Below, piece by piece: positions 10,139-20,490 of a stretch of DNA of 64,000 bases. The position numbers and the translations under genes were made by a program. The stretch is taken from NCBI GenBank assembly GCA_035048815.1, contig JAUCBN010000025.1, forward strand, positions 8,890,501-8,954,500, written 5' to 3'. Every line of letters begins with the position of its first letter. The stretch's first letter is position 1. A model generated the notes under the pieces. The model saw only the letters and a list, made by a program, of their open reading frames with translations. It did no database searches and was not told where the DNA came from. The DNA comes from Abelmoschus esculentus. Taxonomy: Eukaryota > Streptophyta > Magnoliopsida > Malvales > Malvaceae.

Positions 10139-11664
10139 TTAAAGGGACTCCGAAGAGATGCTAGTAACAATTTTTCTCCTCGGCCTTGCTGCCGATTGCT
10201 TTGTCCTTGGTGATGGCGATGGTTGAGCTTTCGCTTGCCGGGGCGGTTGGACTCGTTTGGGTGGTGTCCGTTGCATTGGGGCTTCCACCTCTTCTCCTTC
10301 TTCCACATCGGCCATCTCTTCGGTTAGCATTATGTCCGTTCCTCCTCCCATTGCTGTTGCTCCTCTGGTGTGGTGTGTACTTGGTTCGGCGGTAGTGGAG
10401 CCTTGGTGCACGTAGGCATCTATCTAGGCTGATAGACTGCCCATGATGATTGGTGATCGGGGTGGAGTGCTGAAAACGACCCTCCGCTTGGATAGTCTTC
10501 TATTCGCAGACGAGGCCGCGGCAGAATTCGTTGCCCTGGATGGGCCGGCAGCCTGGTATTGGGGCTGAGGGTCCGCATGGAAGAATGGCCTTGGTCCTCC
10601 TGGAGCTGGTGTAGTTTCTGTGTAAGGAGCGGCAGTGACAAACATGTTGCTTTGAAACTCTGGAAATTGCGCTCCTTGGTCCAGAAAAGCTCGCAACATC
10701 ATCTGGGCCAATGTGCCGTTGAAATCTTTTTGGTACTCCATGTACCTTTGTTGCCTGAGGTCCATTGCTGCCATCCTTTGAAAAATCTCCTGGTACAAGT
10801 CTGCTGCGGCAGAGGTGTGGGTAGTGTCTAGCATGTCTGTCGTGTATTGGGCCCCGGTAGCAGTATCGGCAGTGAACTGTTGGGGCGTTGCTTGGACTGG
10901 CTCCGCCTGTGTGATCAGCATGACTTTGTGACAAAAGTCTCTGGTCCATCCTCGCCGTGGGGGAGTGTATTCGTCCGTATCTTCAATGGGCACACCTGCA
11001 GCAACACATAAACCCGTGATCAAACATGGGAAATACAATGGTCCCCTATCCTTCTTACCGCATTCGTGAATTTCCCGTAGGATGATCTCTCCAACATTGA
11101 TGGTCCTCTTGTTGATGATTGATTGGATAATTTGCGGTCCACCGTGCTATTGTGGGACGTGGGGATGAGGCGTCGCTTGACAAAGGTGTTCCACATCTTG
11201 GCCTCGGGTTTTAGGCTTTGTCTTGTTACGGATCCTCTATGGGTACCGGTTTCCCATGGAGTATTCGCATAACAAAGATCGTCTTTGATTAGCTCGTAGT
11301 CCTCGGCAGTGATGTCTTCCATGAATTCGGCGTGAACATCACTGTTCGGGGTGAAGTCGTAGAAGTCGTTGATGATCTCGGCATCTAACTGGACTGGACT
11401 GCCGCGACAATGAACGAAGAGGGAGTCTTTGCTGGGCCCATGCGCATAGAACTCCCGCACAATCGTAGCATTCGCCTGGGCAGGTTGGAGACATATAATT
11501 TCCTAGTTTTGGTACTTAATTCTGTCGAAGAGGTAGTGCTCAATGCCGTAGTTTTCATTGTCCGCATGCTGGAAACCTTGTTCTTCCCACAATTGCCGAG
11601 CGATGAAAGATCGGTTGAAGCGATCTTCAACGTTGGCTGGAGCAAATCGCTTGTAAGTTGCCAT
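10139..11664 (-). pseudogene. ORF2, putative plant transposon protein, disrupted
   Basis: The ATG at 11664 starts the family frame (MATYKRFAPANVEDRF). An early in-frame stop follows (Trp TGG to TAG near 11513). A short deletion near 11128, compared with the copies at 29120 and 41815, shifts the frame. Another stop lies at 10424. The segments REFYAHGPSKDS, the central RRGWTRDFCHKV and the basic, serine-rich end are recognisable. The product would be about 500 residues if intact. It is preceded by the conserved TATA leader and shares no frame overlap with gag-pro. Confidence 0.75.
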
Positions 11665-11813
11665 CAAGATTTGAGAGATGTGATTTCTTGGAGTATATCT
11701 TGAAAATAATTTGGAATTTCACGAAGACTATGAGTAGGCAGAGAGTTATGTGAGAGAGATTGTTATGAATACTAAAGAAAACAAGAATGAATAGTTCAAG
11801 AGGAAGGAGTTTC

Positions 11814-12115
11814 TTATATAGGCCTCGGCCTTGTGACCGTTTGGATCTACTAGCCATTTTGTAACCGTTTCCTTTTTCTGCCGCGGCAGGAATCTCGACA
11901 GACTAGCCGTTACACTGTTCTGCCCGTTGAGACTGCTGCGGCCCTGACACTGTTTTTCTACCTCGGCAGAGTTCCTGCTGTGAACTATTTCTCCTTTATT
12001 CTTGCTTATTATACAAAAAAAAGCGCACAAAAGAAAAAAAATACTTAAAGAAGAAATTATATTCGAAAAATAAAAATAACTAATCTTAATATATTAATAA
12101 AGAAAAGAGAGGAGA
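11814..12115 (-). promoter_or_regulatory. Internal promoter-like leader of ORF2 in element A
   Basis: On the minus strand a TATATAA box lies at 11820-11814, about 150 bp before the ORF2 ATG. Upstream of it are four AACGG cores (CCGTT on the + strand at 11837, 11865, 11907 and 11924) and an exact CTGCC-CG-GGCAG palindrome at 11878-11889. The order matches the H leader, so the block is conserved between copies that differ in coding sequence decay. Confidence 0.6.
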
Positions 12116-13393
12116 TCAGGTTACTGGTGGAGAGCATGCAAATGCATCTCCCAAGATGATTCTCTCTCGTTGGCCTGAATTGTGAATCGGTTGTGGGCTA
12201 CTCATTTTTGCTGTGTGTCCATCCACCTTGAGCTTAATCTTTTTGCCGAATATCCTGCCGAGCAGACTACCAAGGCAGGATATTTTAGTGTCTACTGTTT
12301 GGATGGCCTTGCACTCCTCTGGATCATCATATTTTTTTAAGTTGTGGAATGCATTGAGTTTGACTTGTTGGTCATTGACCCGCATCGTCAACTCTCCTTT
12401 TTCCACGTCAATTAGGGTGCGTCCAGTTGCAAGGAAAGGTCTCCCAAGGATGATCGGTGCATTCTCATCCTCTTCACAATCAAGGACAAGAAAATCAGTA
12501 GGAAAAATAAACTTATTTACTCTTACCAGTATGTCCTCGATTTTGCCTTCGGGTTGCACATAGGATCGATCCGCTAGTTGGAGCATAACGGTTGTAGGTT
12601 TTGCCCTTCCAATTCCAATCTTTTTAAAGACTGATTTGGGAATTAGATGTATGCTTGCTCCAAGGTCGCATAGGGCCTTACCTTCATAACTCTTACCTAT
12701 CGCACAAGGTATGATGAAGCAACCAGGATCCTTTAACTTTGGTGGCATGCGATTGTGCAGCATTGCCATGCATCCCTCGGTAGCATCCATGGTCTCAAAC
12801 TCACCTATTCGTTTCCTCTTTGACATCATGTCCTTTAAGAACTTGACATAGTTAGGCATTTGTTCAATTGCCTCTACGAATGGTATGTTGATGTGGACTT
12901 GCTTTAAGATGTCGAGGAACTTTTTAAATTGGTGGTCCTGATTTTGCTTTTTCAACCTTTGGGGGAAAGGTGGTGGTGGTCTCATCTCATCCAGGGTTTC
13001 ATTAGTTTGGAATTTAATACCTGGCACCACTGGAGTTGTTGTTGCCTCGACAGGCTGTTCAGGAGCTGTTGTGCTCTCTGCCGGGGCTGGGTTATCAGTT
13101 TGCTCATCCTCTTCTTTTGCTTGATCCGCTGATTGAATTTGGCTCTCTGGGATCTTTTCCTTCAGCTGTAGACCACTCCAAGTAGTAATTGCCTTATATT
13201 GTTCATGTCCCATTACCTTAGCAACTTCAGTATTGCTAGGTAGTCCTCCTTGTGGTCTAGTATTTATGCTTTGAGCAAGCTGCCCAACCTGAGTTTCCAG
13301 CGTTTTAATGGTCGCCTCATGATTTTGCAACCTCATCTCAGTTCTATTCATAAAAGCGTCTGTCCTTTTGATGAAATTACTATTTTCTGTCAT
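12116..13393 (-). CDS. Gag-protease C-terminal part, 425 residues, open
   Basis: This is the longest uninterrupted coding stretch of the family here. The N-terminal third continues gag (MTENSNFIKRTDAFMNRTEM, then TLETQVGQLAQ). A low-complexity Glu/Pro/Thr linker and a conserved MRPPPPFPQRLKKQ segment follow. The retropepsin-like aspartic protease comes next, with active site DLGASI at about residues 243-248 and the ILGRPFLATG flap-end region. It ends FACSPPVT. Reverse transcriptase does not follow: the frame stops and the leader of ORF2 begins. The apparent start at 13393 is an internal Met, because a stop at 13394-13396 cuts it off from upstream gag. Confidence 0.82.
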   Translation of the reverse strand: MTENSNFIKRTDAFMNRTEMRLQNHEATIKTLETQVGQLAQSINTRPQGGLPSNTEVAKVMGHEQYKAITTWSGLQLKEKIPESQIQSADQAKEEDEQTDNPAPAESTTAPEQPVEATTTPVVPGIKFQTNETLDEMRPPPPFPQRLKKQNQDHQFKKFLDILKQVHINIPFVEAIEQMPNYVKFLKDMMSKRKRIGEFETMDATEGCMAMLHNRMPPKLKDPGCFIIPCAIGKSYEGKALCDLGASIHLIPKSVFKKIGIGRAKPTTVMLQLADRSYVQPEGKIEDILVRVNKFIFPTDFLVLDCEEDENAPIILGRPFLATGRTLIDVEKGELTMRVNDQQVKLNAFHNLKKYDDPEECKAIQTVDTKISCLGSLLGRIFGKKIKLKVDGHTAKMSSPQPIHNSGQRERIILGDAFACSPPVT

Positions 13394-14661
13394 TTATGAC
13401 TCAGTTTTCATCATAAAGGCTTTGAGAGTGTTCTCTAGTGAACTTACCGGTTGCTGCTGCAGTTGCTGCTGCGGCATTGACAGCTGGGCTTGCTGCTATG
13501 GCAGTTGTTGCATTGGTTGCTGAAATCCTAATGGTTGGGTGATTGGGTTTAAGGCATTGTTAGGGTTGCTCCATGATAAATTTGGATGCCTCTTCCATGA
13601 GGGATTGTATGTGTTGGACATCATACTGTTGCGGTTGTAGTTCCCAACATACATACCGGTTTCTTGATTCATGCAATCAGAGGAACTGTGGTTACCTCCA
13701 CATAAGTCACAATATGAATCAATTACCTTGACCTCACGGGTATTTTGTTGTAACTGAAGGTTTTGCACCATCATGGTAAGAGAGGCCAATTGTGTTCCCA
13801 CTAAACTCGATGTGTCTAATTCATTTACCGTGGCTTGGCGTCTTACTCCACCTCGCCTAGATGTTGGAAATTGGAAGTCATTTTTTGCGAGTTTATTCAA
13901 TATCTCAATAGCTTCCTCAGGTGCTTTATCCAGAAGTGTTCCGTTTGCCGAGGCATCTAACATCATCCTTGTCGGGGCATTCGTGACATTGTAGAACATT
14001 GTCACCTGTATCCATAGGAGAAATCCATGCAAAGGACACTTGTATAGTAAATTTCTGTAGCGCTCTCATGCCTCGTACATTGGTTCGTCATCTGCCTATC
14101 GAAAAGAAGTGATTTCATTACGAATTCTATCATATAAATTAGTTGGATCAAAACGAGTAATAAAATGACGGCAGAGTTCACTCCAAGATCCAATAGATCT
14201 TGCTGGAATGCTATTCAACCAAGCATTCGCCCTATCCCTCAGGGAATAGGGGAATAGCTTCAATTGCAAGACATCTTCATGGACTCCTTGGATTTTGAAA
14301 GAGTTGCAAATTTCCATGAAGGACTTAAGGTGCTGCCTTGCGTCTTCAGTTGCAGACCCACCAAATTGTCCAATAGTGTTAAGCATATTGAACATAACAG
14401 GCTTCAGTTCAAAGTGGTCTACTTCTATCTCCGGTGTAATGACTCCTGGGTTTAATCCATTTAAGTCCTCTTCCAGGAAGTCTCTGACAGTGAGCTGCCG
14501 CGGCCCAGGTGGCGGCGGTAAAACTCCATTACCGGAAGGTAAGTTTTGTCCTGCCGGGTGATCTGCCATGGCTCCTTGGATCTGTCTCCTCAATTTTGCC
14601 TTGTTCTTTCGATCTCTGGATCTAACTCGTACAAGGGGTTGGTTGGATTGGCCCTGGTCAT
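13394..14661 (-). pseudogene. Gag, 5' two thirds, disrupted
   Basis: The start context (ATG at 14661, matching the B gag ATG) is followed by a frameshift near codon 23. The retrotransposon gag core (LKSFMEICNSFKIQG, then LFPYSLRDRANAWL) is readable to a stop near 14096 (Gln to TAG). It resumes from about 14032, with the zinc knuckle CDLCGGNHSSSDC near 13700. The spacing CX2CX3HX4C is one residue shorter than the usual CCHC knuckle and is shared by B, C and E. A further stop near 13496 and one at 13394 separate it from the open 425-residue part. Confidence 0.8.
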
Positions 14662-14735
14662 ACACCACGAAAAACAAAAGTAAAATAAAAATAAAAAGAA
14701 ACAAGAAAATAAAGAAAACAAAATTTAGTTGCCAG

Positions 14736-14753
14736 TCCCCGGCAACGGCGCCA
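14736..14753 (-). other. Primer-binding site, tRNA-Asp type (element A)
   Basis: On the minus strand TGGCGCCGTTGCCGGGGA lies six bases from the LTR end. It is a perfect complement of the plant tRNA-Asp 3' end as far as I recall that sequence. Confidence 0.9.
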
Positions 14754-14759
14754 AAAACT

Positions 14760-16084
14760 TGTCGCGTGTCAAAAGTGCGCGTTTAGTGCAAGTGGACACA
14801 TCGAAAGTAATAAGTGATAAGTAATTATCGGATTATCGTCTCCACAGGGACTGGTAGACTTAATATGCCTTCTTCACCTTCTTGTTCTGTAGAAAAGTAA
14901 AAACACAAATGATTTGAGTTGGGTTATCTAAACTAAAATAACTAAACAAAAATAAAGGGATTTAATAATAGAGAAAGATGGGTCAGGATCCAATTGTGTT
15001 GTATTGTGGATTTGATTGACTTGTCTCTGCTCAATGCAATCGTATATCATTGCCTTGGCAGCACTGCAGTTTACTGCCTTGGCAGCGACGATACTTGTTC
15101 GCCGCGGCAATCCCTTGCTCGTGGTTGGACTTTACCAAAGTTCGGCAAAGTGTCCTTGAATGACTCCGCTTATCCCTAAGTTAGAGTGTTGTTGATGACT
15201 AGTCCTTGATGATACTTCCCGGCGTGAACCAATTATACTCACCAACCAATCTCACACTTCTTTTAGCCGCTGAAACTCTTAACCTATCCCTAAGCCGAGT
15301 TAGTATTTCGCGATTGAAACACCGTACTTACCCCTTTCGTGAATTTAACTCTCCCGAGCTTAGATAAATGGATTACTCACAAACTTCCCTCCCGGGCTTG
15401 AATGCAAGAACAAGGAATAACAAAGGATAAGCAAACCTTGATAATTTTATTGCATTGAAAACAAAGACAAAGTACAATCTCCTCTCACATATACTCGGCA
15501 ACCTTCACCTAATCCCTAAGAAGGTTTAGAACATAATGGAGAGAAAGAAGACAAGTATTGAATTCGGCTCTCTCTCCCTAGGTATTCCCCCTCCAGTACA
15601 TTGGATAGCTAGGTCTTTATATAGGCTAGACCTAGGGCAAACCTTTCCTAAGTATAATACAACTTGGAGTAGGGAACAAGTCAAGTACATAATTAAAATA
15701 TTTCCAAGTTTAATTCGGCTAAGGGGCTTTCACACGTGGTCTTTTCTTGGGCTTTTCCTCATGCTAGCCAGCTCCGATCCATGGGCTTTAAGTCCAGACA
15801 CGTCCCTTGGAATTTTGTCTTTCCATCGCCTACAGTCTTGCTTCCTGTCTTTCTGCTGCTACCTCGGTATCAGGTCCTGCCTCGGCCTTGTCGCTACCGC
15901 GGCACTGGTTCCCCTACACAGATATAAAAATGCAGTAAAACGTGCCTTTTCTGTAAATATTATCTTTATGAGCTTAACTTCTAAATATATCACATTGAGT
16001 TCATGCATTGGTCCAGTGGGTGTATATTCGGTAATTAATGCCCATAAAAGGAGTAAAAAGTGATAGTGAGTTGAGCACTTATCA
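14760..16084 (-). repeat. 5' LTR of element A (1325 bp)
   Basis: In element sense it runs TGATAAGTGCTCAACTCAC to GACACGCGACA. The TATATAA box is at 15623-15617. It is flanked by a perfect 8-bp inverted repeat, CTAGGTCT at 15609-15616 and AGACCTAG at 15628-15635. An exact CTGCC-TT-GGCAG palindrome lies at 15074-15085. The target duplication ccaag follows at 16085. Confidence 0.92.
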
Positions 16085-16089
16085 CCAAG

Positions 16090-17300
16090 CAATCCATTAT
16101 ACGAGCTAGATCCAGAGATTTTACACATGTGTCAAAGGTTGCGAAGACAAATCCGAGAAGTTATGGCAGGTCATCCGGCAGAACAAAACTTACTTGCTGG
16201 CAATGGAAGGCTTCCGCCGCCACCAGGGCCGCGACATCTTACTGTTCTAGATTTTTTGGAAGAGGATTTGAATGGGTTAAATCCAGGAGTTGTTACACCA
16301 GAGATCGAAGCAGCCCACTTTGAGCTAAAACCTGTCATGTTTAATATGCTCAATACTAGTGGACAGTTTGGTGGGTTAGTAACTAAAGATGCCAAGCAAC
16401 ACCTTAAATCATTCATGGAGATCTGTAATTCATTCAAAATTCAAGGAGTTCATGAAGATGTGTTGAGATTGAAACTGTTTCCCTATTCACTGAGGGATAG
16501 GGAAAAAATCTGGTTAAATAGCATTCCAGCAGGATCTATTGGATCTTGGAGTGAAGTTTGTCGTGATTTCATAACACGTTTTAATCCTACTAATCTATAT
16601 GATCGTATACGTAATGAAATTACCTCTTTTCGACAGGCAGATGATGAACCAATGTTTGAGGCATGGGAGCGCTATAGGGAGCTACTGCACAAGTGTCCTT
16701 TACATGGATTTCCATTGTGGACACAAGTAACCATGTTTTACAATGCTACTAATGCCCCAAAAAGGATGATGTTAAATGCCTTTGCCAATGGAACACTCCT
16801 TGACAAAGCTCTGGAGGAAGCTATAGAGATTTTGAACAAACTCGCAAAGAATGACTTTCAATTCCCTACATCTAGGCGAGGAGGAGTAAGACGCCAAGCT
16901 ACAGTTAATGAGTTGGAAACATCCAATTTAGTGGCAGCAAAATTGGCCTCTCTTACTAAGATGATTCAGAACATGCAAATCCAGCATAATACCCATGAGG
17001 TTAAGGGAATAGATTCTTTTCTGTAATTTATGTGGAGGTAACCATAGCTCTTTTGCATGTATGTAGAATCAGGAGTCTAACCTTTATGTTGGAAACTACA
17101 ATCGAAACAACATGATGTCCAACACAAACAACCCATCATGGAAAAGGCATCCCAACTTCTCATGGAGTAATCCCAACAATGCTCTGAATCCAACTACTCA
17201 ACCCCTAAGTTTCCAGCAACCAATGCAAATGCAACATCTTTCGTCGCAGTAGGTACATCAATCATTGCCGCAGCAACAGATGCATCAGTAGCAGCCCACA
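16090..17300 (+). pseudogene. B gag, interrupted by element A
   Basis: The gene starts at the ATG at 7997 (MSRAKPS), is cut at 8016 by element A and resumes in the same frame at 16090 (NPLYELDPEI). Apart from that insertion it stays open to 17026, about 320 residues, so it was probably still coding when A arrived. The gag core (SFMEICNSFKIQGVHEDV, LFPYSLRD) and the capsid-like helical region are clear. A frameshift at the zinc knuckle near 17020 and several stops up to 17300 destroy the C-terminal part. Confidence 0.82.
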
Positions 17301-17339
17301 AGTTCATTGGAAAATTCTCTTAAGGCCTTTATGATGAGG

Positions 17340-18250
17340 CTGCAATTAAATCACTGGAAACTCAGGTTGGGCAGTTTGCTCAAAATCTGAACACTAGACC
17401 ACAAGGAGGATTACCCAGCAATACTGAAGTTGCTAAGGGAATGGTCATGAGCAATGTAAGGCAATTACTACTAGGAGTGGCCTACAACTTAAGGAGATGT
17501 TAGGAAACTCAGCAGACAAAGTCCCACTAGTGGAACAAAAAGAAACAGATAAAGAGGACTTGGATGCTGAACTAAGTGATCATGCCACAACAATCCTAGA
17601 AAAAAGCACTGCCTCAGCAGAAAAATCAGCAATCTCTAGACAAGTGGCCGAGATAGCAAGAAAAACAGTGGTGCCATGTATGAAATTCCAAACCAATGAG
17701 ACAATAGAGGAGATGCGACCACCACCTCCTTTCCCACAAAGGTTGAAAAAGCATAAACAGGACTATCAATTTAAAAAATTCTTAGACATCTTGAAGCAAG
17801 TCCACATTAACTTTCCATTTGTTGAGGCAATAGTACAAATGTCGAATTATGCTAAATTCTTAAAAGATATTGTGTCAAAAAGAAAAAGTCTTGGTGAGTT
17901 TGAAACAGTGGTTGCAACTGAAGGATGCATGACAATGCTTCATAATAGCATGCCTCCTAAATTGAAGGATCCTGGATGTTTTACTATACCTTGTGCGATA
18001 GGAAACCATATGAAGGAAAAGCCTTATGTGATCTTGGAGCAAGTATAAATTTCATGCCAAAATTCTTCTTCTAAAAGCTTGGAATAGGAAGGGCAAAATC
18101 TACAACCGTGATGCTCCAATTGGCGGATAGATCATATGTGCAACCTGGAGGAAAGATCGAGGACATATTGGTAAGGGTGGATAAATTTATGTTTCCAGCT
18201 GACTTCCTTGTTCTTGATTGTGAAGCAGATGACAATGTGCACCGATCATC
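17340..18250 (+). pseudogene. B protease region, frameshifted
   Basis: A gag remnant (QVGQFAQNLNTRPQGG in a shifted frame) is followed by an open stretch at 17497-18048 with a diverged Glu/Ser linker and the conserved MRPPPPFPQRLKKHKQDYQ. The protease active site (DLGASINFMP) at about 18025 is out of frame with what precedes it. Another shift lies near 18240, just before GRPFLATG. The linker (MLGNSADKVPLVEQKETD) is unlike the copies in A, C and E, which fits B being a separate lineage. Confidence 0.75.
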
Positions 18251-19207
18251 TTGGGCCGACCTTTCCTAGCCACTGGACACACTCTTATAGATATGGAAAA
18301 AGGAGAATTGACAATGAGAGTTAACGACCAGCAAGTCAAACTCAATGTTTTCCAGATGCTGAAAAGACATGACGATCCAGAGGAATGCCAGGTAATTCAC
18401 ACCATAAATGCAGACAACGCAACTCCCTGTCTCAGCAACCACTGCCTTGGCAGCAGTCTCGGCAATATGTCACAGTGCTGCCTCGGCAGTACAGTTACTG
18501 ACTGTTACAGCGGAGTCTTGGACAATATGCCCAAAGATGATGAAGTTGAAACACAAGAGATTGAGGAGATTAGCTGGACAGCACACCTTCCAAGTAAGTA
18601 TTTCGAACCTTTAAATTACCCAGGTAAGGACAAAAAACCTTCGAGTGAAGAACCATTAGTTATCAATTTAAAACTTTTACCTGACAAATTAAAGTATGTT
18701 TATTTGGGAACCAACCACACAATGCCCGTAATTATTTCTTCTGAGTTGCAGCCAGAACAAGAACAAAGCTTGATAGAGATGTTGCGGCAACACAAGAAGG
18801 CAATTGGGTGGTCAATTGATGACTTGAAGGGAATAAGCCCAGCCGTTTGTATGCATAAAATCCTTTTAGAGGAAGATCATAAGCCCACTGTTGAGGCCCA
18901 GAGGAGACTTAGCCATGTCATGAAGGAGATTGCCGTAAACCCAAATGACCAGGCAAAAACCACCTTCACCTGCCCGTATAGGATATATCCGGATGAACGA
19001 GACAAATGTAAGAAGGTTGAGGTTAAAATTGAATTTAACTTCAACACATAGACGGACTGCCTGAACAAGACCTGCCAAAGAAACCACTGCCGAGGCAGCA
19101 CTCTCCTGGACCAAAAATACACCAGAAAAAAACCACCTGACGAGGAGACAGCAGCTAAGACATCAACCTCTCTTCCATCAAAAAAGGGGAAGATGGTTGC
19201 TGTTTGA
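18251..19207 (+). pseudogene. B protease tail fused to Athila reverse-transcriptase remnants
   Basis: An open frame to a TAG at 19049-19051 reads on in frame to a TGA at 19205. Residues 1-40 are the protease tail. A Cys-rich linker encoded over two CTGCC-NN-GGCAG palindromes (18442 and 18478) comes next. From about residue 130 it has the pre-RT and RT start of Athila pol (LKYVYLGTNHTMPVIISSEL, then HKKAIGWSIDDLKGISP and MHKILLEEDHKP). At about 18930 it jumps to a later RT block (NPNDQAKTTFTCPY) and then to unrelated Lys-rich sequence. The YVDD-type catalytic core, RNase H and integrase are gone. This is an internally deleted pol. Confidence 0.85.
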
Positions 19208-20490
19208 GATGTATCATATTACACTCCTGCAGTAACCTAAATTTCTATCTCCCTGTCCCTATTTACTTTTATGCTTTAGGAATCAGTTTTTAGTTTTTCA
19301 GTTTAGGAATTAGATTTTAAAATTCTTGCAATTTAGTTTTCAGAGTAATTTTATTATTTTCACAGTTTTTATTAATATTCTTTACAGTTTTTTAGAAGGA
19401 AACTCAAGAAGGAGAATTCATGGAGCACATAAAACGACCCTAAAATCAAGCTCACCGTCCCACCTAAGAAACGACCAAGGCGGTTGGCCGCCCAAATACA
19501 AGTGACGGCGGGTTTGCATCCCTAGAACTTCATCTCCCCCGTTTTATTTCATGCTTCTTCATTATTGTTTTCCAAGTGCAGTTTCTTTCTCAACAAACTT
19601 CACACAAACTGATGACCTTCAGGATACAAAAGAGGCCAGACGCAACATATAAATATTGGTTTATCTTTTCCTTGTCTCTTAATTTTTATCTTGTCTTTTA
19701 TTGTTGCCTTATGTTCAGATCATAAGCTTGAGGACAATGCTTGGTTCGAGTTTGGGGGTGTAGGTTCACTACCGAGGCAATTCACTGTCGCAGCCTTGCC
19801 ATGAAAATAAGTATTTAAGTTGTTTTTAATATTTTTTTTATGTCCACCACCTTACTTGAAATATTGTCCATACTTTTGCACTGCTTTACATCAGTATTGC
19901 CTTAGTTTATTCTTTTGAGGCTATAGAAATCTTTCTCCTTACCATGGTTAGGTCCTGTTTAGAAGGCTTAACTTTAGGATACTTAAGGAAGAAAACTTAG
20001 AAGCTTGCTATAAGGTTGATTTTAAGATCACTTTTGGGACTTGTGTGATTTTAGGAATTCTTTTAATGAACTTAGGTGATAAAGACTTGGATTTATGGAA
20101 TGATAACTAGAGGTGCCCAAAATTGGCTCTAGTATATGCTAAAAAAAATTCTCTTAGCTACTAATAAAACACAACCCTTGAGGTGCCTGAAATTGGCTGA
20201 AGTGTTGATTCTGTAGGAAGAAATCATAAATTTCAAAGTCTATTTGTCTTGAACTTAGAGTTTGTCTAAGAAAGCTTTTAATCAAACTTGTCCACAAAAA
20301 CGCACACACTCACAAAATCTTATAGCTTGATTCCGAGTAAGTCCTTGGGTAACCGAAAGGTTAAAGCTTGAGGATAGACATAGTTATGGTGGGGAGAATA
20401 GATGGAAACGTAAGATCAAAAGAGAATAAGGTTTGGCAATTTGATGGTTTGCATTGCTTGAGGACAAGCAATAGTTCGAGTTTGGGGGTA
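19208..20490 (+). other. B 3' noncoding region and polypurine tract
   Basis: No supported frame. An internal purine tract (TTCGAGTTTGGGGGTG near 19744-19759) follows a bulged AAGC/GCTT hairpin with an AGGA loop. The terminal tract, TTCGAGTTTGGGGGTA, ends at 20490, right at the LTR. It follows the perfect hairpin ATTGCTTG-AGGA-CAAGCAAT at 20453-20472. GGTGCCCAAAATTGGCTCTAG-type iterons occur near 20110 and 20180. Confidence 0.72.

Larger units (their letters stand above)
8017..16084 (-). mobile_element. Element A: nearly complete non-autonomous Athila-like element
   Basis: A is 8068 bp, bounded by perfect target duplications ccaag (8012-8016 and 16085-16089). Read on the minus strand, the order is 5' LTR (16084-14760), tRNA-Asp primer site, gag, gag-protease, leader with TATA box, ORF2, 3' UTR and a 5'-truncated 3' LTR (9240-8017). 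No pol enzymes other than protease are present. The two LTRs look nearly identical by eye over their shared part, so the insertion is recent compared with B. It landed in gag codon 7 of B. Confidence 0.93.
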
